From assembly GCA_964036275.1 (NCBI GenBank), contig OZ038438.1:7074978-7138977 (forward strand): 64,000 nucleotides of DNA, written 5' to 3'. Origin of the DNA: Litoditis marina (lineage: Eukaryota; Nematoda; Chromadorea; Rhabditida; Rhabditidae). Position numbers and translations under genes: made by a program. The notes beneath the pieces were generated by a model. It had not been told where the DNA came from. It did not search any database and saw only the letters and a list, made by a program, of their open reading frames with translations. Positions within the stretch are counted from its first letter, which is position 1. Each line of letters starts with the position of its first letter. Shown one piece after another: positions 12,701-24,700 of the stretch.

Positions 12701-15700
12701 TCAAATTCGACGGAGCCATTGATGTGACTCCATACCTGACCGAAGAATATGGATTTAAGAAGCTGAACACCGCCAGTGAGTGTCTAACTTCAAGACCTAA
12801 ACGTTCATGAAACCTCAGAGCAGCGATAACACAAACTGAGAATAGAAATTGAACTTTTTGTGTGTGAGACGAACAGTAATTTACTCGTTGACGAAATTCT
12901 TAGTCGTATTTTCGTTTTTTGAACATTTTTCTCTTTAACGAAACACAAAATCGGATCCGGTTGTTGAACTCTTCTCTACGAAGGTTAAATAAATTACAAT
13001 TGAAATCATATATTTTATAGACGATGTGTTTGCAGGTCTTCCTACTCCACCTGACCGTGGACCATTCATCAAGGAAGTCACCGGTCACTACCTGACCCTA
13101 TCTTGGATCCCCACAAAACGTGCTCCACCTAGATACCCACAAGTCACCTACGTCATCGAAATCCGTGAACTGCCTGAGAAGGAGTGGACACTGGTTAGTA
13201 AACTTCCCATGAAGTGTGTTTGACTTCTTATAGTAGTATCATGTATTTGGTGTTATTCAAATTGAAATACATTGTGAACTACATGAACATAACTCTAATG
13301 TACATCTAAAATAAGTGTGAAACTATCAAGATATGTTTTCAGCTCGATTACAACATCCCGGAGCCCGTCTGCAAAGTGAGAAACCTCGAGCTGGGCAAAT
13401 CTTACCAGTTCCGAGTGAGAGCGGAGAACATCTATGGTATTTCCGACGCCTCGCCGGCCTCACCGCCGTCACGGTTAGTTACTTCATTTTTAATTTCGCA
13501 ACACAATTGTCTCTTACCTACAGCACCTCACAATTGAAAAAGGCACGTTGTCGTTTATTTAGTCGACATTCATATTTGCAGAATTCAAACTACAAGAAAA
13601 TCATCGATTTCCAATAGCAGATGTCGTTCACTACTGTTTGTTTTTTAGACTGATGGCTCCACCCCAACCTGTTTTCGACAGAAGAACCAAGAAGATCATT
13701 CCCTTGTTGGATCCCTATGCGGAGAAGGCACTCGATCTGGCTCATGCCGAGCAGTACGGTAAGTAGTTGAAAATCGATAATAAACGATTAGTCAAACGAT
13801 TAGTCACAATGTTTGAACAGAACAATAATCATCAAGGTACACCTAATATGCTAGAGTAGTAGGCATTCTTGGCTTTGATAGGGTTATTCTTACTTTACTC
13901 CAAATATACGTTGGTAAGAACATACTGATTGTATTTAGGTTTGAAAAATACTTCTCGTAGCTCTCCGGTTGTTCTTTTACTAGGTACTACAATTTTCTTA
14001 TGAGTAATCATTTTCAGCTTGCGCTCCGTGGTTCGCTCCTGGAGTTATTGAGAAGCGCTTCTGTGCTGAGAACGACACGTTGACACTCATTCTGAATGTA
14101 TCCGGCTATCCCGATCCCGACATCAAATGGAAGTTCAGAGGTAACCAACTGAACTTTATTCTCGTTTCATCCCGGTATTCAGTTAGGACTAGTTTAATAT
14201 TCACCTCTTCCAGGATGGGACATTGACACCAGCAGCCCGACCTCCAAGTGTAGAGTGTACAGCTATGGCGGCACTGAAACTACCCTCACCATTACTGGTT
14301 TCTCAAAGGTGCGACCGTTGACATCAATTCTACACGTATAGAAGTCGTCTCGCTAGGGAAATAAAACACTGTAACTTTACTGATTGAGCCATTTCTACTT
14401 CCCACTAAATCGAGCTCAACTAGGGGGGAAATAATAGAAGGAAGAAAAACGGATTCTCGTTCTAGAAAACAATATGTTCCACTCTCTTAACTCATACTTA
14501 AACTGCCTAAAGATGCCTTGTTCCAGGAAAACGTTGGTCAATACCAGTGTGTTGCCACCAATTCGTACGGAGAAGCCCAGCAAAACATCATGGTCGATAT
14601 TGCCAGTTAGTGTTCTTTTCTTTCGCATTCTGTTTGTAAACATGTTAGAAAACCATTCACAGCTCTCGAACACACCACGACCACGTGCTCACGTGTTATC
14701 ACGTGAACCGTCACAGTCTATATCACGGGAATGTGAACGGGTGCTACGATCTACATTTTTGTGTGTTCTACGACAAACTTAGTATAGAATTGACAGAGCC
14801 CGGTGTGATTGCCTGAAGCGGGTAGCAGTTTTTATGAATAAAGATCTCTATATAAAGTTTGCTCTGGGGAGAGTGAGTGGATACTCTTGCTCTAGCTTTG
14901 CACCGCTGTATTTATAGTTTGATCCCGTCGTATTTCTCTCGCAGTTCGAGAACTACACGTGCATGCAGATCAAACTTCTGATTCTTTCGCTCCCTAAACG
15001 TCGGTACTTTCAGCTCGTCCTTCATTCATCCAACCACTCATGAACAAGACCTTCTCATCCGCTCATCCAATGAAGCTGGATGTACGAGTGGAAGGACAAC
15101 CCTTCCCCGAGATAAAGTGGATGAAAGTACGTTTGCTATACAGAATAGGGTGGCGTCTTAGTTAAAATGAAGCTTGATTTTCGAATTTTTAAAGTCATGT
15201 TCCCAGTCAAATTCGGAAATACAGTATTTGTGGTATACTTGATAACTGACAGAGAGAATAGATCAATGAAAAACAGACAAGCCTAATATCTTCGCTCACT
15301 CAGCTGTCATCACACTAGTCTGTTACCTGACAGCCAGAAACTTTCCTAAATCTTTTTTTTTCTCATTTGTTCATCGTTCAGGACTGGCGCCCGATTGTCG
15401 AGTCCACCAGAGTGAAGTTCGTGCAAGACGGCCCGTACCTCTGCTCGTTGATAATCAATGATCCGATGTGGCGAGACAGTGGAATCTACACTTGTGTCGC
15501 CGTCAACGATGCCGGTCAGGCCACCACGTCATGCACCGTAACTGTCGAAGGTAGGCTATCTCATTTTACCATTATGAAAAGTGTTCGGGCTCATTGACTT
15601 GACCAGACTGATTAAGTTCACGTCCACATACTTGCTCACGATTGACGGGCAACTTTATGAGATTTGCAATCGCGTTTATCGCTAGTTACATTCGCGGGTT

Positions 15701-18700
15701 TAGAAGCGCACGGAAAGTTGTACTTTTGTTGTGCATAAATTGTGTTCATGCGAAAACGTGTCTGCGTATGGGGACTCGCCGCGTTTTGCCTTCACGTTGC
15801 TCGCCTATGTTTGTGGTTTTATCCGACTTTTTTCGATCAAGACTTGTAACAAATGGCGTATCTTGGGATCGAATTATAATGAAATGTTTTCTCCGTGAAT
15901 GGAGCACATTCCAATTCTTTGATTATACCGTATTTTTCAGCTGATGGAGACTACAACGATGTGGAGTTGCCGAAAAAGCGCACGACTGTGGAGGCGAGAA
16001 AAGTTCGCGAGATCTACGAAATTGAAGAAGAGGACGAAAAGTGAATAACACCACCTATTGCCATAGATAATTTTTCTTGTACTCTGATAAGATCATGTGA
16101 TTCGATTGACCCGACCCTATCTGTACCCGGTTGAATACTCAGTTAAGCCCGGTTATCCATGTTTAGTTCTTGTTAGTATGTGTAGTAATTTTAATAATGT
16201 GTGCTTCGAATTCGTCTTGCTTCCAGTATTCTCTTATGTAAATGCTCAATTCGTACGTTCGCCAGACGATTTCGATGCTCTCTTCTTCCCGACCCCTCGC
16301 TCACTGTAATAATAATCAATAATGTCAATATGATGCGGAGTTTGCTCGGAGACGCGTGACGTGGGTGGTGCCAACAACCACTTCGCTTACGTCGTCTCAC
16401 TTATGTTCACAAATCTCTTATGTTATCACACAGCTCATTTATTATATCGCGGTACGATTATTATCGGTTTTGTACAGCTTGTTCATAGAAAGACATAGAA
16501 ATCGTGTGGGATACGGTATACACGTGTTCCAGCTGTGCACTGCCTGCCTGTGTGTCATTTCGATTGTGTTCGTTGTCGCGGCGCGCGCCCGGCCCGCGCA
16601 CGCCGTGCGATGTGCAATAAATTGCTAATAATTCAATGTCCTCTGTCAGTCCACGTATCATCTAATTAACACGGAGCAAGTACAAACATCAATGGATCAA
16701 CAAAAGAACACACGATTTGGTTGATACGTTTTGTGGGAACAAGCTTCACGTCCTTCTTCTGTCCCTCGTGCGTGTACGGTGGTTTCGATGGAGTTGAGGA
16801 CGGCTACAGCTGCGAGACATCCTTTTCTTTTCCCGGTTACGGTGCTCAGCGGAGCAGAGCTATGAAGTTCGCATCATCCGAATCTCTTAAAGACGGACGA
16901 CTCCGCTGAGCGCCTGCCCCGGCCAACCTCGACACCACCAGTCCTGTCCGACCCGGCGTGCGCCACGAAATACGAGATGCGGTGGTACGAGCCACCGCGT
17001 CACGTGTCGCGTAGCGTGCCCGACACATGACTGATGGTGTTACAGGCTGGCGGCGGGCGGAGCACCGTTCCGGGTGAAGGAGCGCGCAACTGGAGACACG
17101 TTCCTCGCTCAGTTGAAACCAGTCGACGACGCCCTGAACAGAAACGTGGAAATTCACAACGTGCTCGAACACGAAAATGTCATACAATTCCACCAAGTGC
17201 TGAGAGACAACAACATCGCGTTGGTTGTATACGAAAAGTGAGTTATCCACGAATACTCCAGCTCTCAATTTACCCAATACCAAATATAATCAAAACAATC
17301 AATTATGATCACCATCGTTTTGTTTTTGCGTCCTTCACTGAAAAACGGCATATCATATCCCGTATGGGATTTGAACCATAAACCAGATTTTGGGGGATCA
17401 AAATTTAGAAGGTAATTAATTCAATATAATGAAAAAAAACAGACCGGTAAAACGTACAACACAGTGAATGAATCAAAATATATGGGGAAAATGTGTAAAG
17501 ATACTACGATTGCTAAAAGGTAAGAAGCATAGAGAATACAATAACTCAAATGAGTCAATAAATGTAGTGCTCGCACTTACCATGAGTGTGTTTATGCAGC
17601 ATGGCATCGAAATTCCTGATCGTTTCTGAAATGTTTATGTTGATTACGTGCTAAAAAACAGTAGCAAACATCTAAGTATTCGAACAAATTAAGATTTGAA
17701 GAGTAGCCTGGAGTTATCATTGGCACTTCATCAAGTCTACATAGAAAACCAAGTATCGTTGTAGTTTGATCTCAAACTCGTTAGTTTATAATTATTGTGA
17801 ACCATATGACCCATATCACGATCTCGCCACTCTCATAATTGAATTAATTTTCAAACCCACCAATGTTCATCAAGGTTTGCCTGGAATCAAACTTGATTCA
17901 TACTCCGTTTCCCCGATCCGTAACCCTCATTCGGGGTTTCTAGCTGTTTTCTAACGAAAGTACAGAGTTTCCGTGACAAAACCTAACTTATTTATTGTAG
18001 TAAGGATAGAAAGCACAACACCAAAGTCTGAATGATTTCCAAATGTGGTCGATGTCGGAATTATGTTTGGTAGTTTCTGAATAATGCCAGAAGAGGTAAC
18101 ACATCCGTTAAACAGACTAAATAGGTTCGGACCAGAGGTAATATAGTCTTTTTCGATCCTACTGAGACTCCTACAGTAGGATTTCGAAACTTCCAAGCCT
18201 CTCTCACTTGGGATCGGAGAGGTTGAGGATTTTTGCACCTCATTCTCAGAGACAGTAAATATACGAGTATTATTGATGAACTAATTTTTCAGCTTCACAA
18301 CAGCCTTCGGAAATTTTGTAAGGTTACTGAAGGAGTCTCAGTAGGAATGGTATGAACTATACACATGCTTTAGCAGTAGTACAACGGAGCGTTGAAAATA
18401 TGCTTTGGTCATAGTTGGTCAGCAATAGGCAAAAGTTAAGTTTCACTCACCGGGAGGGCGGCAGAACAGTATCGGGACAGTTTTTTCTCTAAGTAGCTAG
18501 CGTTTGAATGATTGATAAAGTCTCACATCTCACGTCGCGTGAAAAAGAATATTCAGCTGTTGGCAAAATCATAATGATCTCGGGCGAGATTCTAAGAAAA
18601 CAACTTGGGCTGAAACATGTGAACTTAAATCCGATTAACGGATGTGAATAATAAATTAATAGTTTGTGTGAACTGAAAAAACTTATGAACGTTCGTGCAA

Positions 18701-21700
18701 AACTAGCGAAGATTGTAGTCTGCGACTATGATGTGCAAAAATAACTGTGTTCCTGTAAACAACAGTTGTTGGCAGCTCGTTATTCTATTGTGTCTGGGAA
18801 CAATAGTCAATTAGTTGTATAGTCAACTGATTGATTCACCCTGATCGAAGTATACATGCTAAGCAGTATAAATGTTTCTATGAGTGCTATATGATAGATA
18901 ACAAAATTTTGTAGTTCAGTCTTGTAACATAAGATCGTTCTTGCGCTTCGATTAAAACAAATGGCTGCAAATGTATTTAACAGATTCGATCAGTTTGACA
19001 AAAATCAATGTTAGGGTTGAGATGAGTGTGTGATTTTAATCTTCAATTGACATTAGAACTAATTCAGGTCAATCACACTTAATCACATAGAAAATAAGTT
19101 TTAATCAGACAATCGAAATTCTGGCAAGTGTGAACTAGTATAGAACCAAAGTGACCAAAGCTTCGCTGTAGTTCGATCCGGGTACAAGGCATAATGTTCA
19201 AAGTTCGACAAAACCAACGGGAGCACACTACAAACACAGCAAGATAGGATAACATACACCGGATAAGCTTACTTTGGAAACACAGAACTCTAAGATGAAG
19301 AGATTAAACTCCATAGTTGTCGGGGGGAGGATAGAAAATTGTGGTTCGGCTTTCAGTTCTACATATTGAAATGATTAGGCGGTGGGTTGACAGGAAGATT
19401 AATTGCCACGGCGCTCTTCAATTTTATCCACGGCCAGATGGAATGAACGAACTTCATTGGCGGTAATGATATTGGGTACTGTAAAACAAACATTTTACAA
19501 ACGGAAAGGGGGGCGAAATACTTAACTATGGTTGAATATGATTTAGATCACTGCACTAAATAGTTTCATTGCTTCGGCTATATCATTCGAAACGAAATTG
19601 TTTATTTGAAATAGATTGACTCTAGCTGTGCATACAGATAACAAAATCGTAATTCTCAGATCAGAGTGCTCGCTATTTCTACGTGAGGTTGTTGTTGATA
19701 ATTTCCCAAAGAAACGGTTTGATTCACAGGATCAATTTTAGCTAATTTGTTTTAACCATAGTATCCGATGTCTTCCATTTCTCTGAATGTCGAAATAGAT
19801 ACCGATAGTCTTAAAGTCGTACTGTAGGTATCCAAGAGCTTGTGGAACATAGTATATAAGAGTGACCAAACGTTGATTTTCATTTTATCTCACTACACGC
19901 CATATTTTGTGCATTTCAATCCAAAGCATACGTTCAAACTACAAACACAGCCGGACATCATACAACTTATCGGCACGCTTTGGAAAGAGCGAGCCCTATA
20001 GATACAAGACCAAACGATCATGTTTCAAACGACATTCGCGCTGTTCTGACTCATGTTTTTGTAGTAATAGTAATGATCGTCTCATGCACCTCCGCCACCA
20101 CCTCAGTCACTTTTTCTGGTTGACATCGCAAGTCTAATCATTGTCTGCGCTCTCTGGTGCCACCATAGTCTCTCGCGATGCCATAGCCCGGCTCTGCCTT
20201 TACACCCTCAGTGGTCGACAATGGGTATACGCCTATGAAATCGATTGATCAAACCTTACCTCATATGATCTACTACAGTATTCCCTACTATTGAACACAC
20301 TAACCACTACTATTCAACATTCAAATATGGTTTACGAGTGCATTGTTGATCTGTGAGTTTTTCCGAGTTTCTGGTTTGATTCTTCTCTAGATAAGTCTAA
20401 CTATGTGATATCATTACGAGAATAATTTTACGCATTAGATTGTCACAAACCTTTTTGAGCGCGCTTCGGTGTATGCACACATTCGTTGAGTGAGAAGTGT
20501 TTTCTTTGTTGGTAGTTATATGCTACATCCTACATTGTGCTTCAACTAGCTTTCAATTGCTCATGGTTTTTATCAAATCTGTAATCAAAGATAACGGAAA
20601 GCTACCATCGCTCACAAATTCCTATTCTTTCCTTGAGTTCTGACTCAAACTTTCTATTCTGGTTTCTTTGATTTGCGGTTCAATTAGAAATAGTCTAGTC
20701 TACCCTGTGAACTGCGATGTTGGAACTTCCAGGCGGAACTACCCGCTACATCGTTTTCTAACCTCACAACTAGAAGCAATCAGATTCATTTTAAAAAATA
20801 TGAAAGCAATCAGATTAAATCAATCAAATTTATTTGGAAATCTTCTGTTTTTCATTAACAAATGCCAGTTGTTGTAGCTGAAATTGAAATACTGTTTAGA
20901 GGGTGAAATAGCGGTAGTGTTTCATTTTCAGTTTCCGAATTTCGAGCTCTAGAAGAATGAGCTATTATCACATCGATTTTCAGCGTCACTTTCACAAAGA
21001 AACTGATGTACTGTTTTTCTACCGCGTAATATCCAATTTTTCGCTCAATAATTGCTATCAGCTGCTAGCCGTAATCGAGTTCAATTCTGTCTAACTTTAG
21101 GGTCTATTCCAACCTATATTAAAATGGTTATGGGAATCATGGCAAATTTATTAACCGTTTTCACGAATCAAACCGTTTGCCATTTAGGTTTGTTTTCTTA
21201 CTGATCGTTTTCAGTGCCAATGGAACCATGCTCAACAGCCTTGTTCATCCGGGAGTCTCCGTCTCCGAGCCTTCCGGCAAGAACAGAGAGAAAATCGTTC
21301 AGATTTTCATCCGGTACATCAGTTTTGTCACAATTATTATTATTTTGCTTTGTTTTATGCTGGCGCTATATCTTTTTGGATCTTGCAAGTTTCCGAAGTA
21401 CGTACCAAACTATAAAATCATTAGTATAACCCACACATTCAAATATTTTGTAATACATATTATCAAGCTCATTTGTAATCTGAATTTCAGTCAATTATTA
21501 TTGGCGCTGCAACAAATGCACGATCTACGGATCGCGCATCTGGATCTGAGGCCGGAAACTATCCTGCTTCAGGATAACCGACTCAAGTTGGCCGACTTCG
21601 GCCAGTCCCGGTCGGTTGGCTTCAGAATCATATTATGTTCATGTGGTTTAGAATTGCTTGTTGAACCAATTATAGATTGTTAGAGTTGGAAATAATCAAC

Positions 21701-24700
21701 AATTGTCTTCACTATCTTGCACCCATAGGCTAAAGTCAGGTTCCATTCAGCAAGTTTCCCTAGTCTCAGAAACATTTCGCACGCTCGAAATACATGTTAA
21801 CTACGAAAAAAGACGATCAGACAACTAATTTGTTGGCACAACACGGCTATTTTCTCAGCAAAACTGTTCTTTCTCTAACCTTTTCTTGTTTTTTTTTGTT
21901 ATTTGGTCAGGAAATATGTTATATGTGTCGGACAATTGGTCAACAACTTGTACAGTTTGAGTTGAAAGCTGATGAGTTATTCATGTTCATTTGCAGCCGT
22001 CTTCTGCGCGGTCTTATAACCGGCCAGATACAGGGTTCCCCGGAGTTTGTGTCCCCGGAAATCGTCAGGGGGTATCCACTCACTCTCGCCACGGATCTCT
22101 GGAGTGTCGGCACACTAACCTACGTACTGTAAGTCATTGTCTCGAGTTTTTCGGAGTTATGACCCAACTGAAGTATCAACTTGGCTTCATACCCATTGCA
22201 AACTCCACCAATGTGATACAGTTTCCTAGTCCCAATGTGAATTGTAGTTTAATCTCTCCTACAAAGCTCCAAACTTTGAAGACAAGTCTACAAGATCAAG
22301 TTTGATCACACAGCAGAACAACAAGAATAATTGTAAAAGAAGCCTTATTTGAAATTGTGTTTGCAGTCTGACCGGTATCTCTCCCTTCCATGGAGATAAC
22401 GACGAGGAAACGCTCTCCAATGTAGATAAATGTAAATACAACCTGGGTCCGGAATGGACGGACTTCTCAAGTGACGCTAAACACTTCCTACAACATCTTC
22501 TACAGGAAGTCCCCGCGTGAGTATTCACGGTTTACGGTCAGCTGCTCTAATACTCTCCGTGTGTCTGAAAGTAACGTTCCTGTTCTTTCCTGTGTACAAC
22601 GCGTTCGAAGAGGAGTGGAGGATAGACGGTCACCATATCTTACACACAGCACAATCTTCGAACTACTACCAATACGCATCCAGATAAATGCACAAACACA
22701 TTAGAACAGAACAGTGTGTCCGAACAGCTACCTGTCCTGGAAATGTTCTATAATCAACTTCACAAATGTTATTCACTAAGTTTCAGTCATCGCATGACCT
22801 GTGCTGAGGCGCTGGAGCATCCCTGGCTGTGCGAGAAAGATGTCATCGATGCAGACCTGCCTTCTGACGGACTCAGAGAGTTCAACTACAGACACAAGTG
22901 GCTGGTCAGTTAAGTACATATTCGGGAAAACATTCCATTCGGATCCTTTGGCAAACATTAATGTGTTGTAAGCGAAACGAGATAAACTCTATAACAAACG
23001 AATTACACATACGTTAACTGCACGCTGCGCTGAACATCAAACTACAAAGCGTCACATAACTCACTGGTAATAATAATAATTTTATCAATACTCATTATTC
23101 GTAGCAGATTGAAAAACATATCAATGATGAGAAAAATGAAACTATGAAACAATACAATTCGAAGGGCAGGAGAGACTCATGAATTTGTAATTTCAATATT
23201 TATTAAGTTATATATGAAATACACAAATCTATAGTAGAGACTTTCAATGTTGAAAGTTTGAATGCGAACGAGATTGAATATATATGTTTAAAAGTAGCTA
23301 TTAGTGTGATTTGTGGTTGAGGGAGCATTCGATGGCAGTGTTGGCTCACCAATGTAATCCGCTCTTTTGTATATCTTTCGACAAACAGTCTTTGACTAGC
23401 GAGCGCACCGCTAAGAACTGGATCAGTTCTCGGCTATATGCCTTCATTCCTCGGACCATTATTATAACTATTAGAAATCATTCATTTGGAAAATGAGCAC
23501 AACGTGTGAAATGTGTCGTTCTTTTTTGTATTTTTTCACGTTTCATTCTCTTTTCTACATCAGCCATTCAAATATTATTTTTATCCAAAGTAGGTAATCT
23601 GCAATAGATTCAGATAAAAACGGTCGAGTGATGTACACCTGGTATGTAGTATGTAGAGCACAGAGCTGCTTTGTTCAGATAGTGTTTCAAAGATCGAGAT
23701 TTTGTTCGAAAAGTGGTTTTTTCGTGCTCAACAACTGTTTTCTAGTCCCATTGACTTTACAGGAGCGACGCGTCTTCGTGCAACAGACCCCGTCAGAGCA
23801 GCTGCTGGAGGCCATTTTGGTGAGGATGAGTTATTTATGTCATAACTGGAAAATGATCTGAACTCTAATGTTTTTAAAACTTTTTAATATTTTCAATCAC
23901 TTATTAAACCGAATTGTTTTGTTTATTGTTCCGTCTTATACAAACAATTTACTGCAATTCATTCACCACTAAACAAAGAACAAGACAAGTCTTCACCTAC
24001 GTTTTGGCCTAGTACGGAGCGTGTTTTTGAGAATCATTTTTTACGATTATACTTCATCAAACTGTTTTGTACATGTTTTTGGTTTTCAGGCTCCGTCTAT
24101 TGCACTCGCTCAGAAGACCTCGCAACCTCCAACCGCTGAAGGGGAAAGACCCTACGAAGTAAGACAGTTTATATAAAAAAAAATGAACGGATTTTATATT
24201 ATTGAAAGTTAAGCATAGACAATTGTGACGCAGGATAGAGTTTAGTTTTTGGTCAATATGTTTGAGTAGTTAAATAGTGTAGCTTTTGTTTAAACATCTT
24301 ACAACTCTCCTGTTGAGTTCGCGGACACACACGTTCCGATAAATGACGAAAAAAAAATCAAAATGTCACCAGTTATCATGAAAATAAGTTTTCTTCTTTT
24401 TCTGCTTTAGCTTTTTCTGCTTGGCTTCACTCATGATCTTTCCAGATCTACGACTACCTGCGAATAAAACCCCGTCCTCCGCCCCAGGTTGAGGACGTGC
24501 CCCGCAGAAGAAAAGAAAGACCGCCGTTCATTGACGAGTACGGAACTCCCATCCCAGACGACGTAAGTTTCACGTTTCACATTTTTCTCTAAAAATTACT
24601 GGAAAACTCACGCAATACTTCAGAGAAACTCGTGGTAACCGACCGTAAATGGTTTTGAATGATCCTCCAATCATTCACAGTATGAAATTAAGAGAACCAC

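Larger units (their letters stand above)
17238..21214 (+). other. 3,977-nt unc-89 intron inside PK1
   Basis: This is the longest intron in the window. It contains at least three copies or half-copies of foldback family A (about 17738-17790, 19150-19310, 19860-20015) and otherwise AT-rich sequence. Two short stretches on the minus strand look exon-like (19478-19399 and about 20232-20142) but I cannot connect them to a gene. The next exon has an in-frame ATG at 21228-21230, usable if transcription starts inside this intron. Confidence 0.7.
15941..22904 (+). other. unc-89 kinase domain 1 (PK1), pseudokinase-like (exons 36-42)
   Basis: Exons: 15941-16040, 17046-17237, 21215-21313, 21491-21610, 21997-22128, 22367-22516, 22787-22904. 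The fold is an MLCK/titin-type kinase entered by IYEIEEEDEK, but key residues are altered. The glycine loop reads LAAGGAPFRV. The beta-3 Lys position reads FLAQ (Gln codon at 17110-17112). The catalytic loop reads HLDLRPET, keeping Asp but with Thr for the Asn (21558-21560). LADFGQS (DFG), SPEFVSPEI (APE-like), DLWSVGTLTYVL and the C-lobe HRMTCAEALEHPW are intact. Catalysis is therefore unlikely and a scaffold role likely, a view compatible with what I recall of worm PK1. A 3,977-nt intron splits the N-lobe after VVYEN. Confidence 0.88.

Noticed and set aside
16846..17283. Minus-strand open frame of 145 codons over PK1 exon 37
   Set aside because: It is the antisense shadow of a GC-rich exon and the adjacent island. 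The sense frame carries kinase residues in phase with neighbours.
21177..21683. Continuous plus-strand frame of 168 codons in PK1
   Set aside because: It includes an intron (21314-21490) that happens to be open. Splicing gives the expected kinase sequence and the intron has good GT and TTTCAG ends.
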